In this document: positions 13,411 to 25,500 of the stretch, piece after piece
Numbering within the stretch: position 1 is the first letter of the stretch
Layout: every line of letters starts with the position of its first letter
Source of the DNA: a virus
Reading direction: 5' to 3' (one strand)
Virus record (IMG/VR): IMGVR_UViG_3300024326_000006
Location: 1 to 49,945 of that record
DNA length: 49,945 nt
The notes under the pieces: generated by a model
The model's input: only the letters and a program-made list of their open reading frames with translations
Told to the model about the DNA's origin: nothing
The model's database searches: none
Program-made: the position numbers and the translations under genes

Positions 13411-14941
13411 CTTTTAAAACGCACTCAACCAACTTTTCTGAAGGATCGTCGCTTGATTCTAATGCAATACCAACTAATGCTTTAGTAGCAGTTTGAGAAG
13501 CAACTCCGTCTTCCCATGCATACAATGCCATTCCTTTTTGAACTATGCCTGTGCATCTTACTGGTACACGGCCCTTTAGTGCAATAGCTTGTCCGTCGAT
13601 TTCTGAATTCATTAAGTAAGCTGGATTTTCACTGATAACACCTATTGCAAAATCGCTAGATTTTGCAGGTCTTGTTTCGGCACTAATATCTTGTGATTCT
13701 GTAAACTTAGCACTCGATACTGCCATTACTGTTCCAACTGGATGTGTTTCTTCTGTTGTATATTTTTCTGCAAGGTCAGCATAACGTGCTTTAGTTGCTG
13801 TACCATTGAATACTGTTGCAGTTAAGTTTCCACTACTATCTCTTGCTGCAATAGTGTTTACTCCTGCTGTAGTAGATGCGCTGCGGGCAGTACCACCTAC
13901 ATCAAGTGCATTGGCACTTGTTGCCGATCCGTTAAATGTAGTAGCATACATTGTATTAAACTTTTCGGTTGCGCTACCAATGTTATACAGGTTTGTTGTT
14001 TCTGGATAAATTCCTTTATCAACTGATGCGTTTCTTATCGAAACAATGCCTACAGCTGATCCTGCTGCTGGTGCAGTTAATGCAAACAATATCTTGTTAC
14101 TTGCGTTATTTTGATTTACAAGTCTTGGAACTGTGCCATCATTTACGTCTATTTTTAAATCGTTACTGTTACCAACTGTAAATCCAGCATCGCCCAATGC
14201 TAATGAATCAGTTGTTTTTAAATAATCACTAGCTAAAAAGCCGCCTAAACGTAATGCATCATTTGCAGATCCCCAAATAATTGGTTCATTGTTAGCACCG
14301 GTAACCGGCTGGTCTAGCTCATTTTGTGTGATTCCTGTAGTACTATTAACTAAAGTAATACCTTTTTTGATTAAACTAAATCCGGTTAACGAAGGAACAC
14401 CAGCTGCTTGTACGCCATTTAATGTAAATTCTTCTCCAGAAATTACATACACACTAACATCATTTATTAGAGCAACAATAATAGTTTTTTCAACTGACGG
14501 AACTGAGTTATCTGTAACATTAACACTAAGCATCTGTGTTGTTCCGCTGCCTGCACTTTGAGGACCTACTAAGATAAATTCACCTGCTGCTGTTTTACCG
14601 TACAGTTGATTACTTGTACTGCTCCACCATAAGTCGCCTTCATCTAGTCCTGCTGGTTCTGAACTTGAAACTTCTGTGCCGCCTGCTGTTTTCCACGCAC
14701 TACCAGTATAAAACTTTAGTTTAGTAGTTCCTGCGTCATACCATACCTGGCCATCTATAGCTTTAGCAGGAGCAGTAGTTCCTCTAAAGTTTTCTAGTAA
14801 ATGAACTAAATTTTCGTTCTGTGCTTCGCCAAAACCACTATAGTTTTTACCAATAAGTTTTAGATCAGTTGTTTGATCTATTGTGCCGTCTTCAACGACT
14901 GTTATCTGTGTACCGTTATATCTATTTACAATATAGGCCAT
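13406..14941 (-). CDS. Tail-fibre protein A of a tandem triplet, 511 aa
   Basis: Residues about 1-130 form a domain shared with the next two genes: an N-terminal MAY strand, a LIGKNYSGFGE loop, a NENxxxLLENF helix, a GQVWYD segment and a GDLWW segment. The middle is beta-rich fibre sequence. The C terminus (about 392-511) contains AEKYTT, NPAYLMN and KGRVPVRCTG segments, a module I know from the distal ends of many marine phage fibres and similar in places to Peptidase_G2-type fibre ends. A GATAAATA late promoter and GAGGAG precede the ATG. Likely a trimeric fibre attached to the baseplate through the shared N-terminal domain. Confidence 0.75.
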   Translation of the reverse strand: MAYIVNRYNGTQITVVEDGTIDQTTDLKLIGKNYSGFGEAQNENLVHLLENFRGTTAPAKAIDGQVWYDAGTTKLKFYTGSAWKTAGGTEVSSSEPAGLDEGDLWWSSTSNQLYGKTAAGEFILVGPQSAGSGTTQMLSVNVTDNSVPSVEKTIIVALINDVSVYVISGEEFTLNGVQAAGVPSLTGFSLIKKGITLVNSTTGITQNELDQPVTGANNEPIIWGSANDALRLGGFLASDYLKTTDSLALGDAGFTVGNSNDLKIDVNDGTVPRLVNQNNASNKILFALTAPAAGSAVGIVSIRNASVDKGIYPETTNLYNIGSATEKFNTMYATTFNGSATSANALDVGGTARSASTTAGVNTIAARDSSGNLTATVFNGTATKARYADLAEKYTTEETHPVGTVMAVSSAKFTESQDISAETRPAKSSDFAIGVISENPAYLMNSEIDGQAIALKGRVPVRCTGIVQKGMALYAWEDGVASQTATKALVGIALESSDDPSEKLVECVLKV

Positions 14942-14971
14942 TGTTGCTCCTCGTGCTTAGTGCTCTTATGT

Positions 14972-14979
14972 TATTTATC
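14972..14979 (-). promoter_or_regulatory. T4-like late promoter (GATAAATA)
   Basis: The minus-strand octamer GATAAATA is identical to the one before the plus-strand fibre gene. Transcription would start near 14966, 25 bases before the ATG at 14941. Confidence 0.7.
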
Positions 14980-14980
14980 G

Positions 14981-16903
14981 TTAAAGTGCCGATGCTGCTA
15001 TTGTGCTGCCATTGACATCCCATAATCCGCTGTTTATCTTCATAGTTATTATTAGTCTAGTTGCTGTTAGATTAACTGTTGCTGTAGGAGAGTTGATTGT
15101 AAAATCGCCTATAACATTAACGTTTTGTGTACCAGCACTGTCAACTGCTGTTAACGATTTTACAACGCCGGTGTTAACATCAATCGGATCTGACGAGCCT
15201 GTATAATAGTAAGCATGTATTTTTGCTGTTTTGCCTTGTGTGTCAAAGGGCGCTACTGGTATTGGATATAGTTCTGTTAATAATACAGCAATATTAGTAA
15301 GCAATCCATCGTCAGCCAAAGTATCACCATATGTTCCTGTTGCATATGTAGTACCAAGTCCAGTAACATCAACTCCCATAACAATAGTTGCTGATTGTAT
15401 TTCGTCATCAACATATCTTTTAACTATTACATCTTGATCCGCACCTTCTGTTAATAATACGTTGTCGGCTTTTCGACGTGGACTTACTGGAGTTTCTACA
15501 TTTGTTATTTTTACTTTGTTTATTAAGTTTATACTACCAGTTGATGCAAACTCTAGATTATTAGTTGTTGTGATACGATCTTCAGTAAATGTCATTGTAT
15601 CACTTTGCAGGTTGTTTCCTACTACTAATGTATTAAGTTGTCCGATTCCTGTTAGGCTACTGTTTACAACTGTTGACCCTAATGTATCTAAAGACAAAAC
15701 ATTTGTGCTGTTAATAGCATAATAATTTAACTCGTTTTCAATATCGATAATATGACTACTAGTCCAACTGTTGGTTGAATTTAACCAAGTCCACCGTTTA
15801 TCGTCGCCTTCAACTCTTATAACAATACCGCCGTCGTCTGCTTCACTATCTGTTGCTAATGTACTATCGTCTTTAATTGCAAGTTCAATCTGATGGTCTT
15901 CAACTCTTAATGTAGCAACATCTAAACTTGTAGCGTCACCTTCGATCAATAAATCTCCAGTAACACGTAAATCACCAGTAACATCTAATGTGTATGCAGG
16001 ATTTTCTTTAAAAACACCAATCTTCTTAGTATCTGCATCAAAATGCATAGCAGTGTATTGTCCAGACACGTCTTTAAGATCTATTTTTAAATCAGCATCT
16101 TGAATATTGTTTTGCCATAACGTTGTTTGGCCACTTACTTTTATTGTAAGATCTGTATCAAGTCCAACACTTAATCCGTTGTCATTTGCTATTGCTAGTC
16201 GACCTGTTGTAACATCGTCAACTACAGCACTTAAGAAACTATTTTGATCAAAAACATTTCCAAGCTCGTCAACAATCTTTCCAGCACTTGATGCTTTTCC
16301 AAGCCATTCAAAATCAACAAATGCTGTGTTTATGTTAACACCTTGTTTTAAATCTGTAAATCCTGTGATAGCCGGAAATGGTGTAAATGTTGTAGTCTCT
16401 TTTGAAAGTACAGCATATAGACTACCGTTTAAATATTTTTTAATAACTACTCTATTTTGTCCTGTAGTATCTTTGATAGTTTCTATTTCATCGCCTGACC
16501 TAAGCTGATTTTTAGTATATGATGGTCCTACTAATACTGCTTCAACTCCGTTCCAAAACAACAACTGATCTTTAGATCCGTCTATCCATATATCTCCTGG
16601 TATTAGTTCTGACGGTTGAGAACTAGCATATATTGTACTATCTGTACTTCTAAATGTTATACCATCGTATATTTTTAATCTACCTGTAGAAGTATCATAC
16701 CAAAGTTGGCCTTTGAGCGGTTTAACTGGTGCTGTACTATTACTAAAGTTTTCCAACATTTTAATAAAGTTTTCATTTATACTTTCACCAAACCCTTGAT
16801 AGTTTTTTCCTATTAGTGCAATATCAGCACTGGATATATCTAACCTACCATCAACTAGTTCTACTAGTAGCGATCCGTCTGTTTTGTTTAGTTTATAGGC
16901 CAT
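14981..16903 (-). CDS. Tail-fibre protein B of a tandem triplet, 640 aa
   Basis: The first 130 residues carry the same domain as its two neighbours: MAY start, LIGKNYQGFGE, NENFIKMLENF, GQLWYDT and GDIWI. The middle holds sequences typical of fibre shafts (KIGVFKENPAYTLDVTGD, then a DLRVTGDLLIEGD-like repeat). The C-terminal 120 residues differ from both paralogues and are beta-rich with a WDVNG segment close to the end. The ATG directly abuts the stop codon of the 661-residue gene, so it is probably read from the same message. The shared N terminus suggests docking to the same baseplate site or to each other, while the unlike C-terminal ends suggest different binding surfaces. Confidence 0.75.
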   Translation of the reverse strand: MAYKLNKTDGSLLVELVDGRLDISSADIALIGKNYQGFGESINENFIKMLENFSNSTAPVKPLKGQLWYDTSTGRLKIYDGITFRSTDSTIYASSQPSELIPGDIWIDGSKDQLLFWNGVEAVLVGPSYTKNQLRSGDEIETIKDTTGQNRVVIKKYLNGSLYAVLSKETTTFTPFPAITGFTDLKQGVNINTAFVDFEWLGKASSAGKIVDELGNVFDQNSFLSAVVDDVTTGRLAIANDNGLSVGLDTDLTIKVSGQTTLWQNNIQDADLKIDLKDVSGQYTAMHFDADTKKIGVFKENPAYTLDVTGDLRVTGDLLIEGDATSLDVATLRVEDHQIELAIKDDSTLATDSEADDGGIVIRVEGDDKRWTWLNSTNSWTSSHIIDIENELNYYAINSTNVLSLDTLGSTVVNSSLTGIGQLNTLVVGNNLQSDTMTFTEDRITTTNNLEFASTGSINLINKVKITNVETPVSPRRKADNVLLTEGADQDVIVKRYVDDEIQSATIVMGVDVTGLGTTYATGTYGDTLADDGLLTNIAVLLTELYPIPVAPFDTQGKTAKIHAYYYTGSSDPIDVNTGVVKSLTAVDSAGTQNVNVIGDFTINSPTATVNLTATRLIITMKINSGLWDVNGSTIAASAL

Positions 16904-18889
16904 TTATGATACTCCGTGATAGATAATAAAGTTAAGTGCAACATACGGATTTGTTATATCTACTGCATCGTTTGCTATATCTACTACACCTCCTGATGTT
17001 TGTAGACGAGATCCAGTTCCAGACGAATCACCGTCATTGGGTACAACTTCAGATGCGGTTGCTGTAGCTGTTGTAGTAGCATAAAACTGCTCTCCTGTAC
17101 TGCTTCGTAAATCGTGTTCGTGTTCCGGCAAGTTGGCTGCTGCTAAGGTAACATCCTCGCTACCTCCTATGCCGCCCATAACACCTACTGTTCCGTCTGT
17201 AATTCTATTATTAGATGCTAATACTCTACCAAGTCCTGCAGGCGATCTTCCTCGCATATCCGGAATCTTAAATAATGTATTTGGATCGCTTGGAGTTCCG
17301 TGATACCATGTTGTTGGATCTGCTGCAAGATATCCTAATACTGTTGCTAAGTTACCATATGTTGTTAATGATTTTTCAGCGCCATCTAAAATAAACCACC
17401 CATCGGGTGCAACTAGGCCTCCAAACATTATCACTGTGCCTACTGGCATAGTATCAATAGATCCAATCAGTTGATCAGGTGTTGCTTTAACTAATGTTCC
17501 GCCTTGATTCAACAACACTTCGTCGGTTGTTCTGTTTACACTAGATGCTGCTGCCCTGTCAGAAATAGCAGTTGATTGTATAGTTGATGTAAACGTTTTT
17601 GAAGAGCCGCCTGTTTGTCCGTCAAATGTAAAACTTGTTGCACTAACATCGCCTGCTAATGAAAATGTAGTTACACTATTAAGTTTGGCTGTACTACCTG
17701 CTGTTCCACTAACATTACCTGTTACGTTACCTGTTAGACTGCCTGTTATACGATTAGCATGAAGTGTATCATATGGCAGTACTGACGATCCAATAGAATA
17801 AACATTTGCTGTGTCAGGCATTATACTTGTTGTAGTTAAACTGCCGTCAACATCAAAGTTTCCTGTTACGGTTAAATTTCCAGTTACACTAGTATTGCCT
17901 GTCAGTCCTGTTGTTCCGGTTACAGTTAAGTTACCAGCAAGTTTTTGATTTCCAACTACATCTAAACTTTCAGTTGGAGATAAGTTGTTAATACCTACAT
18001 TAGTGTTTCCTTTAACTCTAATCGGTATTGAAAATATTCCGTTGTTGTTGACTCTTAAATCTATTGGTGCGCCTGGTACAGCATTTTCAATAATGCTATT
18101 GTTGCCTTCAACTAATACACTTAGTGTTTTCGAAACGCCAACTTCTAATCCGTCATTTGTTTTGATTTGTAGTTTTTCAGCTAACTGATTAACAATATTA
18201 TTACGCATAAATGCAGAACTTGGAATAACTCCGCCACTTACTAACAAGTTTTCTGCTGTTGTTGCAGTACCATTAAATTTTGCTGTAGTCAATGCTTGAC
18301 TAAAGTTTGTTCCAACTTTTATTGGTGTTGTGCTATTAAATCCAGCAAATGCTGTTTTAGGTGAAAACTCAACTCTACTTGTAATAGTAACTGGTATATT
18401 TTCAATGTATACTACAACTACCGTTCGGGTAACATCACCGGTATCTATTAACTCAACTGATTTTGCTCCAGTAGTATTTCCGTTACTAAAATCTGGTCCT
18501 ATTAATAACCAGCCGCTGCCTGTATACAAATATAACTGACTAGTTGATGTATTAACCCAAAGATCTCCTTTAACACTGTTTGTGCTATCAGGTTCTGATG
18601 CGTTCTTTTTTAGGCCGCCGGCTGCAACCCAGTTTGTACCATCATATATTTTTAACTGATCTATGCTGTCTGTAGTATCATACCAAAGTTGTCCTTCAAC
18701 AGGATTTAATGGCGGGTTAGCGTTTGAAAAGTTTTCTAATAGTTTTAAAAAGTTTTCATTAACAGCAACTCCGTAATCTGATAATAATCTGCCTGGAAGT
18801 TTTAAACTAGTTTCGGTATTGATTGCATTATCTTCAACAGTTATAATACCCTTATTGGATTGATCAGTGAATGGAATCTCATATGCCAT
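16904..18889 (-). CDS. Tail-fibre protein C with tail-collar domain, 661 aa
   Basis: Residues 1-140 hold the shared triplet domain (LPGRLLSDYGVAVNENF, LLENF, GQLWYDT, GDLWV). The central part has beta-helical and TG-rich repeats (GSLTGNVTGNV). Residues about 480-545 match the phage tail collar domain: a GTVIMFGG strand, an APDGWFILDG turn, and FKIPDMRGRSPAG. The C-terminal region contains LPEHEHDL, a histidine-rich element that in T4 gp12-type fibres helps bind metal along the trimer axis. It overlaps the 200-residue gene by one base. It resembles a short tail fibre in domain content and may bind the cell surface irreversibly; that functional assignment is inferred from the domain. Confidence 0.82.
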   Translation of the reverse strand: MAYEIPFTDQSNKGIITVEDNAINTETSLKLPGRLLSDYGVAVNENFLKLLENFSNANPPLNPVEGQLWYDTTDSIDQLKIYDGTNWVAAGGLKKNASEPDSTNSVKGDLWVNTSTSQLYLYTGSGWLLIGPDFSNGNTTGAKSVELIDTGDVTRTVVVVYIENIPVTITSRVEFSPKTAFAGFNSTTPIKVGTNFSQALTTAKFNGTATTAENLLVSGGVIPSSAFMRNNIVNQLAEKLQIKTNDGLEVGVSKTLSVLVEGNNSIIENAVPGAPIDLRVNNNGIFSIPIRVKGNTNVGINNLSPTESLDVVGNQKLAGNLTVTGTTGLTGNTSVTGNLTVTGNFDVDGSLTTTSIMPDTANVYSIGSSVLPYDTLHANRITGSLTGNVTGNVSGTAGSTAKLNSVTTFSLAGDVSATSFTFDGQTGGSSKTFTSTIQSTAISDRAAASSVNRTTDEVLLNQGGTLVKATPDQLIGSIDTMPVGTVIMFGGLVAPDGWFILDGAEKSLTTYGNLATVLGYLAADPTTWYHGTPSDPNTLFKIPDMRGRSPAGLGRVLASNNRITDGTVGVMGGIGGSEDVTLAAANLPEHEHDLRSSTGEQFYATTTATATASEVVPNDGDSSGTGSRLQTSGGVVDIANDAVDITNPYVALNFIIYHGVS

Positions 18890-19491
18890 TAAGTATTACC
18901 TCCCGAAAGACTTTGTACTCTTACAGTATAATCAATTTGTATTAACCTATTGAGTGATTTTTGTACTGGATGGAAAATAACATGTGTAAGAAGTCTTCCT
19001 GTTCCGCTAGATGAATATCCGACTAGCCCTAGCTCGTCAAATACAAACTGTTGTTCTGTATTAGCAGCAGTATCAAATGCATCTTGTCCTTCTGGTTCTC
19101 CATAATCTAACAAACAACTTACAACAATATCTGTATAGTTTGTACCAGTAACGTGACGTGTTTCAATCTTATTTCTTTGAGGGTCAACATTGTTTACACT
19201 GCGATCGTCTACCACTTTTGCATATGTTTGATTGTACAAACTTGCATTTGTACCTGTGCTGTTTGGTGTTAAGTATGTAATAATACCAGTTGGATCAACA
19301 GTTGTTCCGCCGTTGCCAAACCCCATTTGATATATGTAGCCTGATCCAGCATTGCCAAGACTTTCAGCAAGACTAATACTCATATTTTCATAATGAATAG
19401 CATTGCGCTTGTTAACAAATACATGCCCACTTTCTGGATTGTGTATTTTTATGTGTCCTTCGAGGTGTACACCGCTTTGTTCGTTAATCAT
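18889..19491 (-). CDS. Virion structural protein, 200 aa
   Basis: The protein has an N-terminal GHIKIHNPESGHVFVNKRN segment and the phrase NAIHYENMSISLAESL followed by MGFGNGG and GIITYLTPN. I recall proteins of this form in the tail region of marine T4-like phages, annotated only as structural. There is no enzymatic motif. A GATAAATA late promoter (19515-19522) overlaps the end of the giant gene and lies 24-31 bases before the ATG, so the gene can be expressed late independently of the giant protein. Its end overlaps the start of the first fibre gene by one base. It may connect baseplate and fibres, which is inference from gene order. Confidence 0.65.
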   Translation of the reverse strand: MINEQSGVHLEGHIKIHNPESGHVFVNKRNAIHYENMSISLAESLGNAGSGYIYQMGFGNGGTTVDPTGIITYLTPNSTGTNASLYNQTYAKVVDDRSVNNVDPQRNKIETRHVTGTNYTDIVVSCLLDYGEPEGQDAFDTAANTEQQFVFDELGLVGYSSSGTGRLLTHVIFHPVQKSLNRLIQIDYTVRVQSLSGGNT

Positions 19492-19514
19492 GTTTCCATT
19501 CCGTTTCTATACTG

Positions 19515-19522
19515 TATTTATC
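19515..19522 (-). promoter_or_regulatory. T4-like late promoter (GATAAATA)
   Basis: The minus-strand octamer GATAAATA followed by C is identical to the others; it covers the last codons and stop of the giant gene. Transcription would start near 19509, 18 bases before the ATG at 19491. Confidence 0.75.
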
Positions 19523-22500
19523 GTGGTAGCGATATTGTTTTGTCTGTTATAAATCTAGCTATTTGATTTTCACTATCTGCTAGAGTTTTTCCTGTATCAT
19601 TCCATATTCTTCCTGTTCGACGAACAACTTCAATAAATGTTCCGTCTGCAGGAGGGTCAATATAATCTGCAAGTGTTAGCACGGTTACTGTGCCGCTTTC
19701 TGTTGATATATTTTCAATAGTATATTCAGGATCTATTGTTACATCTGCCTCAGGTGAATCTTGATCTACTGTTTTGTCAAATGTTATAATGTTATCTTTA
19801 CGCAATCTAGCTCCAGCTAAAAATACATCAATCTCGTTAATACTAGTTGGAACAAAATCAAGTATAAACTCCTTGGTACTAGCATCGCCAACAAACATAG
19901 TTTTAGATGTTTCGTCTTTGTAAGGAATATTTTCTTCTATACCCTGGCCTTGTACTTTTGTTGCTGTTGAATATTGTTCTTTAATGCCTGTGCCTAAAGT
20001 ACCTCTTCTTATCTGTCTAAGAAGGTTGCCATCAACACTAAAATATTCAATACGCTCTTTGTCTATCCAAACAACACCCGGTACACCCAATGCCTTGTTA
20101 GGTTCTTGAATACCTGTACTGTCAACTAGTTGAATATTAGAATCATAATAGTTTAATGGTTGTTGCAACTCGTATTCGTTGTCTTTATTTAAACGCTTGA
20201 AGTGGAATCTATTTAACATATCTTTGAAAATACGATATCCAAACTTAGGATTACTTGTTAATCCTGTAAACTGCAATACTTCAACTTTGTCATTTGATGT
20301 AACTTTACTGTAAAGCTGAACGCCTGTTCCACTAGCATCAAGTGAATAATCGTTTTGTGGCGAAAGCAATATTCCATTTTTAAATACCCAAACAAAGTTT
20401 GCACTTAATGCAGGTTTTTCAAGTTTGATAAATCCTCTGCTTAATAAGTTTTTATCAATATAAAACTGTGTTCCAGCAGGTGCTTGATTTGTATTCCAAA
20501 CAATATCATATGTATTTCTTTCAAATCCGTTTATATCGTGATTACTGAATACATAGATGTCTATAGTTTCCCAATCAGCTGGTGCTTCAGTTAATGATAA
20601 AATATCTGTTTCTATAAGAGTAATATCTCCAATAACTGCTTTTGTACTATCATTTTCCCAACTTGCTACAATCTCCGGTGTGTCGTCAATACTTTTTAGT
20701 TGGAATAATTCTCTAATATATCCTTGTAGTTCTATTAATAGTGTTGAACCTGATCTACTAAACTTTTCAACACAAGCAATAACTGTAGTACTATCATCAG
20801 CCAATTCAAAACTTATATCTTGCCCAACTACTGGATCATTAACTGCTGTGCCATTTTGTATTTCTACTGTTGTGTTTATAAAGTAATATTCTGCATCTCT
20901 AATAATAAAGATTTCTAATGTATCTCCAATAAGTCCAACATTGTTGTTAAGAAGTTCTACTCTACCGTTTGCAGTATCATAATAGTAATCAAGAACATTA
21001 ACAATAGAACCATTAATATAAAGTATAACATCTGTATTTCTAACGGCTGTTGTATCTTCAAACTGCCATCTATCAATATCATATGATCTATTACTATCTA
21101 TTGTATATTTTTTTCTATAGCCTGCATTTAAGAATCTACCATCTCCACGCTTGACTAAAATATTATGTGCAAGAGGCTTATTAATAATAGGCAATGCAAC
21201 ATCATTTGTAAATCTATGAACTTTATTTTGGCCATCTGTTGCAAAGGTATTGTCGATTACCATCTGACTGTATTGGTTTACATTACCATCATATATTGTA
21301 TATCCAATAATTTTGCCGGCAGTTATTTTAATCGGAAACTCCAGCTGTGCTGTATTGTTATCTGATTCTGTAAGCCCGTAGTCAGTTGTATCATTTTGTA
21401 ATACACCATTGATTGTTACAAAAGAACTTAATCCAGTTTTCCATGTGATTGGCAAATCGTATATAAAAGTGTCACCAGTAGAAACAATATTATCACTATC
21501 AAGTAAATCAACTCCGTTAGTTCCGATTGATAGTATAGAAAGATTTTTTCCTGCATCTAGTGCTGTACTATCATTTAAACTTATAACTTTGTTTTCATAA
21601 TCAACATTTAGATCGTTGTTATCAATAATATCGCTGTCAACTTTTACAATCAGTGTAGTATTTGATTGTGGAAAACTATCAAACTCCCATTCGATAGTTG
21701 TGCCATCTGTGATATAGTTTCTAACACTAATAACACCTTGTCCGTCTGAACTTCTATTGTACACTTGAATATCAACTGTATCTAGTACTTGTCCCGGAAC
21801 TTGTTCTTCTGGTCCTTTACTGTTTGTTTCTGTAACAAATCCGTCGCCATCAACAACTATATCTCCAGAATCTATTCCAGTTGCAGTTGTATATTCAAAG
21901 TTTCCACCTTGCAAACTTACATCAAATGCTGTTGACTCTGGAGTAAAACTACCATCACTAGTAGATTTTCTAATGATCACAATATCGCCGTCTTTGGTTT
22001 CTATAACATCACTATCTAAGAATATAGTATTTGTAATATTGTCGCCTTGTGGTGATACCATTTTTGCATTTGGATTAGCTGTTACACTAACTCCGTCATA
22101 TGCAGGATCATCTATTCTTACATTGTTAAGATACACGTTGTATGTTACACCTGAGTCTAAAACACTACTCAGTGTTATTATTTGAGTACTACCATCTAGT
22201 GTAATAATCTCGTCTTCGTAGTTAGTGTCAAATGTATCAAAATCAATACCAAACCCGTTTGCATCAAATCCGGTATTTTCTCCAAAGCCGATACTATCCA
22301 TTTGTACGCCGCCGTAATCAACACCGTCCATTAGCTGACTTAGTTCTTTTCCTGGCATATTTGTAGTAGGCTTATAGAAGAAGTTTATTCTATCTTCGGC
22401 TGTTAATAAACTAGATGATTTTTTATAGTTTATAACAATCTGAGCATTATTTGCAGGTGCATTTGCAAATGTTATTTTACCACGAAATCTATCAAAGGTT

Positions 22501-25500
22501 TTGGTTGTATCAATAACATTTGATGATACAAAATCACTAAGTAACTGCGGTTCGCCAGCTACAGTTATTGATATATCAGCACTGTTTGTACTCAATGGCC
22601 ATTTTAAACTAAAATCAGTTAAACCACCGTTGCCAACAAAAGTTTCTGTTTCATCTAATGTAGTAAAGTAATATGCACCAACAACTCTATCAAACTTCAT
22701 TAACATATGAGTTGATCTGATTACACTGTTTCCTATTTGTGCATAAACAACTGCATCAACACCATCCTCTGTTAAACTTCCGTTTATTGTTACAGTTGGT
22801 GTTGTAAAGTATTTTGCGCCTGTAGTATTAACTTCTATATATTGTATAGAACCGCCGCCGATATAAGCAAGCCCTTCTAGTGTTGGGCCGCCGCCTCCGC
22901 TTACTGTTACATTTGCAGTGTCAGTATATCCGCTGCCGCCGGTGTAAACCACAAACTCTGTTATTTCAAATCCAACATTATCTAACCAATGCTTTTGTGG
23001 ATATGTAGTTGTAGTATCATTTATACCAGTAATGCCATTGTTGAAAAACTTAATAGTTTCGCTAATAATCTGTCCACGCTCTGCATCATAACGAGGTGGT
23101 AAATCAAAATCAGTAACACTAGTTTGTGTTGGTTCTGTTCTACCATAAGAACTAATATATTCTCTAATCTTAGTACTATACGGTTTTACTTCTTCTATGT
23201 AATCTTGATAGTTTGGAAGATTGTCGTTTTGATATGTTACTTTTTGTGTAAGCTCTCCGACATTGTGTTTTGCAACTACAAAACTTGATTTAAATATCCA
23301 ATCTAAATCAACTTGTTCGCTCATTGCATATCTAATGCTACTAAAGAATAGTTTGTTCCATTCTACTTCTAGCTGATCAACAAATAAGTTATCTCTTAGT
23401 GCATATAGTATTATTTTTATTTCGTCTGTTGGTTCGCTATCATATAACGATATATCATAGATTATATTATCAAATCCAACTGCATCGTTTTGATATAGTG
23501 TATTGCTAAACTCTATTGTACCATTTTGTCTACCTACTACTTTATAGTTAATAGTATAGTCTACTTCAACTTGATTGTCAATCTTTTCTAATAATATCCA
23601 GCCGCCGCTGCCAATATTTTCAATCTTAACAGTATTTCCTAGTTTATCGTCTAATGCTTCAAGTGCATAACTTCCGTCAATCACAAAATCAATAGATGTA
23701 ACTTCGTTATATCCAGTTGAATACCAATCAACATATCTCCAATACTTGTTAACATCATAGCTTTGAATATAGTTTCTAAACCATTCCTGTGTAGAAGACA
23801 TCCAGTTGTACACTGCCCATAGGCCGCCTACTTCGGAGTCAGTTGTTACAAGGACACTAAATGGACGCACAATAAGCGTAGTATCATTTAAATAGTTTTT
23901 GCCACCATCAACTACTTCAACTTCAATAACTTGACCAAGATTGTTGATGTAAGTTTTTAACTCTGCGCCGGAACCTTGTCCTTCTACAGTTACAGTAGGA
24001 CCATGACGTTTGCCTGTTGTATAGTTACTATCAACATATCCTCTACCAGATTGCGTAATAGTTGCACCTGTAATAGTTCCATCAACAATAATAGGCGTAA
24101 GAGTTGCTTGTTTGATTTTTGCAGTACCTACAAATCTCAACAAACTTTCACTGTCAATTTGAGTATCCCACTCATTGCTAAACTTACTTGGAGGAGTTTC
24201 TGTTTGGAATAATGGAGAAATATCAAAATCATCAACTATTGTATATTGAGACAATACTCCGTTTACTCTTTCAACAACTTGTTTTAATGCTTCTTGTCTA
24301 TTAACAAAAATAGTTTGATTTGGATTATTTAAAATACCGTATCTTTGAGCAACACTAATATTTAAATCAGGCAGAACTCTTCCGTTTCTGTCGTAGCCTG
24401 CTAAACTATCAACCCACTTGTCGACAATGTCATTGTTTGGCTTGCTAGATGCTAATCCTTCAACAACTAATGCATACTCGCTGTGAATATTTCTATTTTC
24501 TGCATTGTCTTGAACATAGTAATCAACATGCAAAATAGTATCTTTGTCTTTTACTAGATTTTTTATATTATGTAATGCAAACTTTTTGCCATCGAGTAAT
24601 GTAACATGTCTATAACCTTGTCCTGCTGGATCTGCTATTAAGTTTGCAACATCAAACGAACTAATCTTCCTGCCATATGTAGTAGGCAGTGTATTTTTAT
24701 TCTTAACCCAGAAATAATATTTTGGTGCAAATACATTTGCTACACTATCATATACTCTTGCTCTTACATAAGAATCATCACTGTATAATGATGTTCCACT
24801 TATGCTGCTGGCCAAGCCTTCGGTAGTATCAGCTATTTGATCCCATTCGCTTGGTAACAAGTCACTCTCAACCCATTCGTATACATCTACACTAAATCCA
24901 GGAATAATCTGATTCCATGTATTTGATTTATATTGTATACTTCCTTGATATGGATTATACCACTTTATAGCATCGAGATTCCACCATAGTTTTCCAACCT
25001 GTTGTTTCCCCCAAAGATCTGATACACCGGTATCTCTAGTACCAACATTGTAAACTGCTGGATCATAATAAGTTTTATAACTAAGTTCTTGTTCTGCCGG
25101 TCCGGCAATACGGCCTGCTATTGGATCTATGTAATCAAGATATGTGATTAAATCATTTGTGTTTGTATCATATAGCCACACACCTTTGATTTTATCAATA
25201 TCAACATAACTATCGCCTTGACTATTAATATTCCAAGCAGTAGCATTTAAATCAGTTCTATGATCTTGAATCAGTCCTGTTTTATCATCAACAGTAGTTC
25301 CAATCGAAATAACATACAAATGATTTCTATTTAATACACTTAATATATTAGAAGAATCAGATATGTCTACTTGTGAATAAAGTTTTTCAGCATATACTAA
25401 CTTGTTGTTTAATGTTTCGTATACATAAACTTGTCCATTATCTTTGATTTTATCAAATATATTTGTTGCTTTATTATCAAACTCTGTAAGTTCTTGATCA

